From the NCBI RefSeq assembly GCF_005845215.1, contig NZ_SPHO01000009.1:62001-126000 (forward strand): 64,000 nt of DNA, written 5' to 3'. A program made the position numbers and the translations under genes. Numbering within the stretch: position 1 is the first letter of the stretch; the number at the start of each line of letters is the position of its first letter. The stretch is from Clostridium sp. 1001271st1 H5. GTDB taxonomy: Bacteria > Bacillota > Clostridia > Lachnospirales > Lachnospiraceae. Shown piece by piece: positions 9,127-16,661 of the stretch. The notes beneath the pieces are model-generated. The model was not told the origin of the DNA, did no database searches, and saw nothing but the letters and a program-made list of their open reading frames with translations.

Positions 9127-11286
9127 TTATAAATGGAGCACCCTTTCCTTGATTTCCTGGGTCCTGCCCTGGTTCCAGAACTGGGTTCCGATGTAACCGC
9201 ATGTCCTTCTGGCCACATTCAGCTTGTTCTCATCCCGGTTGCCGCACTTGGGGCATTCCCATACCAGCTTGCCGCTCTCATCCGTCACAATCTGAATCTC
9301 GCCGTCAAACCCGCATTCCTGGCAGAAATCGCTTTTGGTGTTCAGTTCCGCATACATGATATTGTCGTAGATATACCGTATGATTCCCAGCACAGCCGGA
9401 ATATTGTTCTGCATGTTGGGCACTTCCACGTAGCTGATGGCTCCTCCGGTGGAAAGGGCCTGGAACTGGGACTCAAATTTAAGCTTTGAGAAGGCATCAA
9501 TTTCCTCGGAAACATTCACATGGTAGCTGTTGGTGATATAGCTTCTGTCCGTCACGCCCTCGATGATGCCAAAGCGCTTCTGAAGGCATTTGGCAAACTT
9601 ATAGGTGGTGCTCTCTATGGGCGAACCATAGATGCTGAATCCGATGTTTGTCTCGTCCTTCCAGCGGTTGCAGGCCTGATTCATATACTCCATGACCTCC
9701 AGGGCAAAAGGAGTGGCCGCCTGGTCTGTATGGGACTTTCCAGTCATATACCTGACACACTCATAGAGTCCTGCATATCCCAGGGAAATGGTGGAATAAC
9801 CGCCGTAAAGGAGCCGGTCAATGGTCTCCCCCTTCTTAAGCCTTGCCAGGGCGCCGTTCTGCCAGAGAATCGGAGCCGCATCCGACAGGGTGCCCTTCAG
9901 ACGGTTGTGGCGGCACATCAGGGCACGGTAGCACAGGTCCAGCCTCTCGTCAAATATCTTCCAGAAGGCATCCATATCGCCCCCCGAGGACAGGGCCACG
10001 TCCACCAGGTTAATGGTCACCACGCCCTGGTTGAAACGGCCGTAGAATTTATAATTGCCCTCCTGGTCCTTCCAGGGGCTCAGGGCGCTGCGGCAGCCCA
10101 TGACAGGGAAGCAGTTGCCTTCCTTTAACTCCATCATCTTCTTCTCGGAAATATAGTCGGGGACAAGGCGCTTGGCCGTACATTTCGCAGCCATCTCAGT
10201 GAGGTAATAGTACTCGGTTCCCTCGTTGATATTATCCTCCTCCAGCACGTAAATCAGCTTGGGGAATGCCGGTGTAATCCATACGCCTGACTCATTTTTC
10301 ACTCCCTGGTAGCGCTGCTTCAGAGTCTCCTCGATAATCATGGCCAGGTCCTTTTTCTCCCGTTCATTCTTAGCTTCATTCAGGTACATGAACACGGTCA
10401 GGAAGGGAGCCTGTCCGTTGGTTGTCATCAGTGTGATGACCTGATACTGGATGGTCTGGACCCCCTTTGTAACCTCCTTGCGGAGCCTGTTTTCCACCAC
10501 CTGATGGATGGCTTCCTCAGAAGGCGCACAGCCAAAGGTCTTTACCTCCTCCTGTACCTCCGCGTATATTTTCTTCCTGGATACATCCACAAAAGGAGCC
10601 AGGTGGGCCAGGCTGATGCTCTGCCCGCCATACTGGTTGCTGGCTACCTGGGCAATTATCTGGGTGGCAATGTTGCAGGCCGTGGAAAAGCTGTGGGGCT
10701 TCTCAATCCTGGTTTCGCTGATAACCGTGCCGTTCTGCAGCATATCCTCCAGGTTCACCAGGTCGCAGTTGTGCATGTGCTGGGCAAAATAATCGGAATC
10801 ATGGAAATGGATGATACCCTCCTTGTCCGCCTCCACAATGTCCTGGGGCAGGAGCATTCTCTTGGTCAGGTCCTTGCTGACCTCCCCGGCCATGTAATCC
10901 CTCTGCACACTGTTGACCGTTGGATTCTTGTTGGAATTTTCCTGCTTCACATCCTCATTATTACACTCAATCAGGGACAGGATGCGGTTGTCCGTTGTAT
11001 TGGCCTTGCGTATAAGGGAGCGCTGATAACGGTATCTCACGTAGTCCTTTGCAAGCTCAAAGGCGCCGGTGGACATAATCTGGTTCTCCACCATATCCTG
11101 GATTTCCTCCACGGACACAGCCCTGTTCAGCTTCTCACACTTGTACTCCACGTAATCCGCAATGTCCTTAATCTGCTCCAGGCTCAGCTTGCTCTTTCCG
11201 GCAGCCGTATTGGCCTTTGCCACGGCCACCACTATCTTATTGTTGTCAAAGTCCTCTTCTGCGCCATTCCTCTTAATAATTTTCAT
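9127..11286 (-). CDS. nrdD: Anaerobic (class III) ribonucleoside-triphosphate reductase
   Basis: A 719-residue oxygen-sensitive enzyme that reduces ribonucleoside triphosphates to deoxynucleotides. The N-terminal 90 residues are an ATP-cone allosteric domain (MKIIKRNGAEEDFDNNKI). The body is the ten-stranded barrel. Near the C-terminus are the structural zinc cysteines (CQECG and CPKCG) and the glycyl-radical loop CGYIGTQFW. The start at 11286 is chosen because AAAGGAG lies upstream and the ATP-cone begins there. It is transcribed from a promoter whose spacer is occupied by an NrdR-box-like palindrome. nrdG follows after one base. Confidence 0.97.
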   Translation of the reverse strand: MKIIKRNGAEEDFDNNKIVVAVAKANTAAGKSKLSLEQIKDIADYVEYKCEKLNRAVSVEEIQDMVENQIMSTGAFELAKDYVRYRYQRSLIRKANTTDNRILSLIECNNEDVKQENSNKNPTVNSVQRDYMAGEVSKDLTKRMLLPQDIVEADKEGIIHFHDSDYFAQHMHNCDLVNLEDMLQNGTVISETRIEKPHSFSTACNIATQIIAQVASNQYGGQSISLAHLAPFVDVSRKKIYAEVQEEVKTFGCAPSEEAIHQVVENRLRKEVTKGVQTIQYQVITLMTTNGQAPFLTVFMYLNEAKNEREKKDLAMIIEETLKQRYQGVKNESGVWITPAFPKLIYVLEEDNINEGTEYYYLTEMAAKCTAKRLVPDYISEKKMMELKEGNCFPVMGCRSALSPWKDQEGNYKFYGRFNQGVVTINLVDVALSSGGDMDAFWKIFDERLDLCYRALMCRHNRLKGTLSDAAPILWQNGALARLKKGETIDRLLYGGYSTISLGYAGLYECVRYMTGKSHTDQAATPFALEVMEYMNQACNRWKDETNIGFSIYGSPIESTTYKFAKCLQKRFGIIEGVTDRSYITNSYHVNVSEEIDAFSKLKFESQFQALSTGGAISYVEVPNMQNNIPAVLGIIRYIYDNIMYAELNTKSDFCQECGFDGEIQIVTDESGKLVWECPKCGNRDENKLNVARRTCGYIGTQFWNQGRTQEIKERVLHL

Positions 11287-11404
11287 CGTCACTACACTCC
11301 TTTTATCCAAATGCTCTCCCACGCTGCCTGTCTTCAGGTAAACGGTTTAAAGGCATCTTATCACAAAATATTGGAAAAATCTGTTGCTTGTGCAACAGTA
11401 TAAG

Positions 11405-11433
11405 ATTTTAACACTAAATGTTGTGTTTTTCAA
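11405..11433 (-). promoter_or_regulatory. nrdD promoter with NrdR-box-like operator in the spacer
   Basis: On the minus strand there is a -35 TTGAAA (11428-11433), a 17-bp spacer and a -10 TAAAAT (11405-11410). The spacer is filled by ACACAACATTTAGTGT (11411-11426). This agrees at 14 of 16 positions with the NrdR box consensus as I know it (ACACWATATATWGTGT). NrdR bound here would block RNA polymerase. A second box at the usual 31-32 bp offset is not convincing. A 7-bp hairpin (CTGTTGC...GCAACAG, about 11381-11398) lies just downstream of the start point. Confidence 0.75.
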
Positions 11434-11565
11434 GAGAAAGTATACGATAAGATGTATTTCAGAAAAATAGGGCAATTGGCTGAAATCCCGGCTGAACCCG
11501 GCAATAAGTCTGACAGCAAAAAGGCGCCGCTGAGACACAATAGCTGTACGGCGCCCTTTTCCATC

Positions 11566-11805
11566 CTATTCCAGATAATGCCCCACCGGAGATGTGTTAT
11601 ACTGCTTCAGTATCTCAATCACAACAGAGCCATCCGGTTCCGCGGATTCGGAAAGTATTTTGTACTGGGTCCTGTTCCGGTCCAGCTGCATCTTGTATTT
11701 GTCCACCTCTTCCTTTACCAGCTTTGCCGCCAGCTGATGGTCAATATCCTCCTTCAGCAGAAAATGCAGGGTCTGTCTGATACATGCCGCCTTGATTCTT
11801 TTCAT
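11566..11805 (-). CDS. Conserved-looking 79-residue protein of unknown function
   Basis: I do not recognise this family. The 79-residue product is charged and helical in character: an N-terminal part rich in Lys/Arg, then LLKEDIDHQLAAKLVKEEVDKYKMQL, and a tail with VVIEILKQYNTSP. There is no signal peptide or membrane segment. The start at 11805 is supported by AGGAAGGTG six bases upstream; a longer frame reading to 11937 runs through a terminator-like hairpin and is rejected. A promoter and structured leader (11899-12021) precede it on the same strand, so its expression may be controlled by that RNA. Confidence 0.65.
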   Translation of the reverse strand: MKRIKAACIRQTLHFLLKEDIDHQLAAKLVKEEVDKYKMQLDRNRTQYKILSESAEPDGSVVIEILKQYNTSPVGHYLE

Positions 11806-11898
11806 CTTGAACACCTTCCTTTTTATTCTATACATTTTCATTCTATAACACTCTATATCAATGCACCAGTGCACTAATATCCGCCCTTGAACCAACAA

Positions 11899-12006
11899 AA
11901 AAAGACCTATCCCACTCAGCGAATTTGAGCGAAACAAGTCTTCCCGTTTACCCCGAAAATTACTAGCAGAGATTGATAAATTCCCTTGTTGTAAAGCTTC
12001 TTTTCA
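11899..12006 (-). ncRNA. Structured leader or small RNA ending in a terminator
   Basis: An extended -10 promoter TGCTATAAT (12013-12021, minus strand) precedes a run of about 105 bases. It ends in a 17-bp stem (outer ends at 11902 and 11942, AATTCGC loop) followed by seven T residues. The left arm of this terminator contains CTTGTT, which can instead pair with AACAAG at 11985-11990, so an antiterminator form is possible. It is either a stand-alone small RNA or an attenuator/riboswitch for the 79-residue protein. The terminator may also end transcripts of the LacI gene at 12080. No known riboswitch core was recognised. Confidence 0.55.
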
Positions 12007-12079
12007 CGGTATATTATAGCAGATTTTTTTGTTTTTCGTAAGCGGAATTTTGCTTTTTATACCCGGATTTTTCATGCTG

Positions 12080-13102
12080 CTATTCTCTCCCTGCACAGCT
12101 GTCACGCTCCACCAGATGATGGGGAACTATGATTTTCGTGGCCACCAGCTCCGGGTTCTCCACATGGCTTATCATCTGGGCAGCTGCCTCGATTCCCAGC
12201 TGGCAGGCGTTTACATCCACGGATGTCAGGGGCGGAAATGTAAGCCTGGATAGCAGGGAGTTGTTAAAGGACAGGATGGATACATCTCCCGGAATGGAAA
12301 GTCCCAGGCCGATGCAGGTCTTCTCCAGAGCCACTGCCAGTATGTCGTCGCTGACCAGCACGGCCGTGGGTCTGTCCTCCTTTCCGAACAGGGAAGCCAG
12401 CGCCTGGTCCTGCTCCTCCGGCACAGAAGGAACCTCCACGCACAGCTCATTTTCAAAGGGTATCCCCCGTTCTGTCAGGGCCAGCATGTACCCCATTTTC
12501 CGGTCGTGGTTATATAGAAGGGAATGGTCCCCGGACAGACAGGCAATCCTTACATGGCCCAGATTCAGCAGGTACTCCGCTGCCTCTTTGCCGGCAAGCA
12601 CATTGTCGTTGTCCACGTAAATGGTCTGGTTCACATTCCGGTATGCTTTTCCTATAAGCACATACAGCAGTCCCTCCTCATAGAGATAATCCAGGACCGG
12701 GTCCTGTTCTTTGGAATAGAGCACGATAAAGCCCTCTGCCAGGCCGGTTCTTGCCATGGTTTTTATGGCCTGAAGGACCTCTTCCTCATTCTGGCCTGTA
12801 ATCACTGTATTGATATACTGCTTCTGGTTGCAATACTGGCTGATTCCCCGTATCATCTCCAGATAAAATGGATTCTGATACGCCTCCCGCTCCGACGGGG
12901 GCAGTATGATTCCGATGGTACGTGAATTCTGGGTGGCCAGACTGCTGGCCTGGAAATTCGGTTCATACCCCAGCTTTGCCATGGCCTGGCGGACCTTCTC
13001 CTTGGTCTGGCGGCTGATGGAGGGATGGTCCTTGCACGTACGGCTTACGGTCGATGGCGACACCCCCGCAAGGGCGGCCACGTCTTTGATTGTAACAGGC
13101 AT
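12080..13102 (-). CDS. LacI-family regulator of the maltose-type PTS operon (MalR-like)
   Basis: A 340-residue repressor. The helix-turn-helix is TIKDVAALAGVSPSTVSRTC, followed by a hinge and a Peripla_BP effector domain with TEVITGQ-type and LVSDDILAVALEKTCIGLG segments. It is divergent from the EIIABC gene at 13413, with which it shares a 310-base control region full of TTGC(A/G) half-sites. By analogy with Firmicutes MalR it would repress the PTS, phosphatase and amylomaltase genes in the absence of maltose and also control itself. Its own promoter has a perfect TTGACA and overlaps a half-site. Confidence 0.9.
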   Translation of the reverse strand: MPVTIKDVAALAGVSPSTVSRTCKDHPSISRQTKEKVRQAMAKLGYEPNFQASSLATQNSRTIGIILPPSEREAYQNPFYLEMIRGISQYCNQKQYINTVITGQNEEEVLQAIKTMARTGLAEGFIVLYSKEQDPVLDYLYEEGLLYVLIGKAYRNVNQTIYVDNDNVLAGKEAAEYLLNLGHVRIACLSGDHSLLYNHDRKMGYMLALTERGIPFENELCVEVPSVPEEQDQALASLFGKEDRPTAVLVSDDILAVALEKTCIGLGLSIPGDVSILSFNNSLLSRLTFPPLTSVDVNACQLGIEAAAQMISHVENPELVATKIIVPHHLVERDSCAGRE

Positions 13103-13177
13103 ACACAGCCTCCTTAAATATACATTTCATTTTCATGGACATGCAGATGTATATGAATCCATATACGCTCTTTCTTT

Positions 13178-13206
13178 ATTGTAAGGTTTAATGCAACTTT
13201 TGTCAA
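13178..13206 (-). promoter_or_regulatory. Promoter of the MalR-like gene
   Basis: On the minus strand there is a -35 TTGACA (13201-13206), a 17-bp spacer and a -10 TACAAT (13178-13183). The spacer contains TTGCAT, one of the repeated half-sites of this intergenic region, so autorepression is likely. Confidence 0.7.
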
Positions 13207-13331
13207 CTTATTTGCGCTTTATTTGCGCAATTCTTCCCTGCTCATTTGCACTGCTCCCTAAGAAAGTTGCACAAATACAACTGCCTGTTTTTGTCTAAAA
13301 CGTAGAAAACATGGGTTTTCTAAAATATCTA

Positions 13332-13380
13332 TTGCATTCTTCATGCAACCGGATTATATTTAATGCAAGCGGTTGCGCAA
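13332..13380 (+). promoter_or_regulatory. Promoter and operators of the maltose PTS operon
   Basis: A -35 TTGCAT (13332-13337), 17-bp spacer and -10 TATATT (13355-13360) lead into the PTS gene. The -35 is one arm of the inverted repeat TTGCATTCTTCATGCAA. Just after the -10, TGCAAGCGGTTGCG (13364-13377) fits the catabolite-response consensus TGNAANCGNTNNCA at all but the last position and could bind CcpA or the local LacI protein. The whole gap 13103-13412 carries at least eight TTGC(A/G) words (for example near 13190, 13214, 13226, 13245, 13266). It contains no gene. Confidence 0.65.
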
Positions 13381-13412
13381 ACAGTGCAACAATCAAATTC
13401 AGGAGGTTACAT

Positions 13413-15689
13413 ATGAACAAGAACACTGACGGCTGTATTGGAATCAGGATTCTCTCCCCCTTAACCGGAACAGCGGTCCCGCTGGAGGAAGTTCCGAACC
13501 CTGTATTCTCGCAGAAAATCATTGGAGACGGCATCGCCATCCTGCCCCAGGACGGCAATCTGGTCAGCCCCATTGACGGAGAGGTGGTTTCCGTGGCAGA
13601 AACCCTTCACGCCTATGGTCTCCGCTCCGAAGACGGCATAGAAATCATGGTCCACTTTGGCCTGGAGACAGTGGCCTTAAAGGGAGAATCCTTCCAGTGC
13701 TGCGTAAAGGCCGGAGATAAGGTAAAGGCCGGGGACCTTTTGGCAAAGGCTGATTTAAAGGCCCTTGCTGAAAAGCAGGTCAACACCATCACGCCTGTCC
13801 TTATCTGCGGAGGAATGGAAGGCCGTTCCATGAATGCCTTCACAGGTCCTGTAAAAGCCGGGACAGATGCCGTGATAACAATATTGGACCACTGTCCGCC
13901 CGACGGGGCAGGAGAACCCGGGATAACCGGTTCAGCACATACAGATAATGGCGTAAAAACAGACGCATCTTCCCATGCAGATGGCGGCGTAAAAACAGAC
14001 GCAGCTTCCCATACAGATACCGCGGGCAGAAAAGCCGGAAAAGCAAAAAAATCCCTGATAAATTTCGATTTCCTCCAGAAGCTGGGCAAGGTGCTGATGA
14101 CCGTCATTGCGGTCATGCCTGCAGCCGGACTGATGATTAGCGTAGGAAAGCTCATACAGATGGCCGGCGCAGACATGAACGCTGTCCTTACAATCGGAAG
14201 CACCATGGAAACCATAGGCTGGGCCGTAATCAACAACCTGCACATCCTGTTTGCTGTTGCCATCGGCGGTTCCTGGGCAAAGGAACGGGCCGACGGAGCA
14301 TTTGCAGCCGTCATTGCCTTCATCCTCATCAATGTCATAACAGGCGCCCTCTTCGGCGTCAGCAGCGCTGACCTGAATGACCCTGCCGCCGTCACCCGCA
14401 CCCTGTTGGGCCAGGAAATCCTGGTAAACGGCTATTTCACCTCGGTCCTGGGCGCTCCTGCGCTTAATATGGGCGTGTTTGTGGGAATCATATCAGGCTT
14501 TGCAGGCGGAGTTATTTACAATAAATATTATAATTACAGGAAGCTTCCGGATGCCCTGGCCTTCTTTAACGGCAAGCGCTTTGTACCCATGGTGGTCATC
14601 CTCTGGTCCGTTGTTATCTCTCTGGTGCTGGCCATTGTATGGCCGGTGGTCCAGACAGGCATCAACACCTTCGGCGTGTGGATTGCCAATTCCTCCTCCA
14701 CCTCCCCTGTGCTGGCCCCCTTTATATACGGAACCCTGGAGAGGCTTCTTCTCCCCTTCGGCCTGCACCATATGCTGACCATACCTATGAACTATACCTC
14801 CTTCGGAGGCACCTACACCATTCTGACCGGCGTCAACGCAGGTTCCCAGGTCTTTGGCCAGGACCCGCTGTGGCTGGCCTGGGCCACAGACCTTATCAAC
14901 CTTAAGGACGCCGGCGACATGGCCGGTTACCAGAGCCTGCTGGCCGCCATCACCCCGGCCCGCTTCAAGGTGGGACAGATGATTGGCGCCACCGGCCTGC
15001 TGCTGGGCATTGCCCTGGCCATGTACCGCCGTGTGGACCCGGATAAGCGCCGTAATTACCGTTCCATGTTTATCTCCACCGTGCTGGCCGTATTCCTTAC
15101 AGGCGTCACAGAGCCTCTGGAATTCATGTTCATGTTCTGTGCGCTTCCGCTGTATCTGGTATACGCAGTCCTGCAGGGATGCGCATTTGCCATGGCCGGC
15201 ATCATCCACCTCAGGCTCCATTCCTTCGGCAACCTGGAATTCCTGACCCGTGTGCCCATGTCCCTCCGCGCAGGACTCGGCGGTGACCTGATTAACTTCA
15301 TTCTCTGTGTGGCTGTATTCTTTGCTGCGGGATATTTAATCGCCTACTTCATGATAGGAAGGTTCCATTTTGCCACCCCCGGCAGACTGGGCAACTATAA
15401 CGATGACTCTGCCTCAGAGGACAGCCAGAACCAGACCGGCTCCAAAGCACCGGGCAGCGGCCAGGCGGAGCGCATTATCTCCCTCCTGGGAGGAAGGGAC
15501 AACATTGTCCTGGCGGACGCCTGCATGACCCGTCTGCGCGTCACGGTGAAGGACGTGGACAAGGTAGCCGAACTGCCTGAATGGAAGGCGGAAGGCGCCA
15601 TGGGACTGATTAAAAAGGACGGCGGCATCCAGGCCATCTACGGACCAAAAGCCGATGTGCTTAAATCCGATATCAATGATATACTGTAA
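13413..15689 (+). CDS. malT: PTS transporter EIIABC, maltose/glucose type
   Basis: A 758-residue membrane phosphotransferase with domain order A-C-B. EIIA (about 10-160) has the two His of the Crr type, H66 in LHAYGL and the phosphorylated H81 in MVHFGLETV. A repeat-bearing linker (about 165-205) leads to EIIC with ten or so membrane segments. EIIB at the C-terminus carries the phospho-cysteine C704 in LADACMTRLRV. It imports and phosphorylates its sugar using PEP. A neighbouring MapP-like phosphatase and amylomaltase argue for maltose. The start at 13413 has AGGAGG at 13401; upstream in-frame codons run through the promoter and are excluded. Confidence 0.9.
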   Translation: MNKNTDGCIGIRILSPLTGTAVPLEEVPNPVFSQKIIGDGIAILPQDGNLVSPIDGEVVSVAETLHAYGLRSEDGIEIMVHFGLETVALKGESFQCCVKAGDKVKAGDLLAKADLKALAEKQVNTITPVLICGGMEGRSMNAFTGPVKAGTDAVITILDHCPPDGAGEPGITGSAHTDNGVKTDASSHADGGVKTDAASHTDTAGRKAGKAKKSLINFDFLQKLGKVLMTVIAVMPAAGLMISVGKLIQMAGADMNAVLTIGSTMETIGWAVINNLHILFAVAIGGSWAKERADGAFAAVIAFILINVITGALFGVSSADLNDPAAVTRTLLGQEILVNGYFTSVLGAPALNMGVFVGIISGFAGGVIYNKYYNYRKLPDALAFFNGKRFVPMVVILWSVVISLVLAIVWPVVQTGINTFGVWIANSSSTSPVLAPFIYGTLERLLLPFGLHHMLTIPMNYTSFGGTYTILTGVNAGSQVFGQDPLWLAWATDLINLKDAGDMAGYQSLLAAITPARFKVGQMIGATGLLLGIALAMYRRVDPDKRRNYRSMFISTVLAVFLTGVTEPLEFMFMFCALPLYLVYAVLQGCAFAMAGIIHLRLHSFGNLEFLTRVPMSLRAGLGGDLINFILCVAVFFAAGYLIAYFMIGRFHFATPGRLGNYNDDSASEDSQNQTGSKAPGSGQAERIISLLGGRDNIVLADACMTRLRVTVKDVDKVAELPEWKAEGAMGLIKKDGGIQAIYGPKADVLKSDINDIL
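13950..14021 (+). repeat. Two tandem 36-bp repeats in the EIIA-EIIC linker
   Basis: Two 36-bp units (13950-13985 and 13986-14021) begin with GGCGTAAAAACAGACGC and differ at a few positions. They encode the 12-residue linker units GVKTDASSHADG and GVKTDAASHTDT. The repeat lengthens the flexible link between EIIA and EIIC and keeps the frame. Confidence 0.85.
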
Positions 15690-15754
15690 CAAGGGCGCTG
15701 CCATTGACCCGCAGCACCAGACTGCTGCTGCAAAAAACACCGGAGACAGATAAT

Positions 15755-16627
15755 ATGAAAATAATGACCCTTAACACACACAGCCTGGCGGAACCGGATT
15801 ATGAATCCAAGCTCACCGCCTTTGCGGGTTCCCTTGTCCAAATCCAGCCGGATATCATAGCCCTCCAGGAGGTCAGCCAGTCCAGGAATGCTTCCCCGGC
15901 AGCCCCTGACCGGCTGCCGGACTGGGGCTATGTCCCCTGCAGCACAGGGGATATAGCCCAGGACTCCCCCTCCGGGCCCCGGACAGTCATCCGCGCAGAC
16001 AACCACGCCTTTAACCTGGCGCTGCTCCTGGCCCAGTCCGGCCTTTCCTATGAATGGACCTGGGTTCCTGCCAAGATAGGATATGGAAAATATGACGAGG
16101 GCCTGGCTGTCCTCAGCCGCTCCCCCATACTTGGAACCCACCAGTTTTACATCACCGGCAGCCGGGATTATGGGAACTGGAAGACCCGGAAAATACTGGG
16201 CATCAGCACCCGTACAGAGCACGGAACCGAATATTTTTACAGTGTCCACGTGGGCTGGTGGAATGACAGCGAAGAACCCTTTGAGGGACAATGGAAACGC
16301 ATCTGCAGCGGCCTGGCCCCCTTATCCGGGGAACAGGTGTGGCTCATGGGGGATTTTAATTCCCCGGCCCATGTGGCCGGTCAGGGACATGACCTGGTTC
16401 TGGCCTCAGGCTGGTTTGACAGCTATGACCTGGCTGCCTCCAGGGATGGGGGAATCACCGTGGAACATGCCATTGACGGCTGGCGGGAACATGGAGAAAT
16501 ATCCGGAATGCGCATCGACTACATCTGGACCAGCCGCAGGGTGCCGGTCATTTCCTCCCGGACCATATTTAACGGCGCATCCTATCCCATTGTATCAGAC
16601 CATTTTGGAATCATCACAGAATATTAA
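15755..16627 (+). CDS. Endonuclease/exonuclease/phosphatase-family protein, probable maltose 6'-phosphate phosphatase
   Basis: A 290-residue cytoplasmic metal-dependent phosphoesterase of the EEP fold. Visible catalytic motifs are LNTHSL at the start, IALQEVSQ with the metal-binding Glu near 39, LMGDFNSPA (Asp/Asn) and the terminal SDHFG His. The EEP fold includes sugar-phosphate phosphatases as well as nucleases. In Enterococcus faecalis the gene directly after malT encodes MapP, which dephosphorylates maltose 6'-phosphate; the position here is the same, 65 bases after the PTS gene. Function is therefore inferred from context. The start at 15755 follows GGAGA; an earlier in-frame ATG lacks a ribosome site. 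Confidence 0.75.
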   Translation: MKIMTLNTHSLAEPDYESKLTAFAGSLVQIQPDIIALQEVSQSRNASPAAPDRLPDWGYVPCSTGDIAQDSPSGPRTVIRADNHAFNLALLLAQSGLSYEWTWVPAKIGYGKYDEGLAVLSRSPILGTHQFYITGSRDYGNWKTRKILGISTRTEHGTEYFYSVHVGWWNDSEEPFEGQWKRICSGLAPLSGEQVWLMGDFNSPAHVAGQGHDLVLASGWFDSYDLAASRDGGITVEHAIDGWREHGEISGMRIDYIWTSRRVPVISSRTIFNGASYPIVSDHFGIITEY

Positions 16628-16661
16628 ACAGGGCAATGCCTGCTAAAAGGAGCATACAGAC

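Noticed and set aside
11380..11395. Second NrdR box at the usual distance from the first
   Set aside because: It matches the consensus at too few positions and is better explained as part of a small hairpin.
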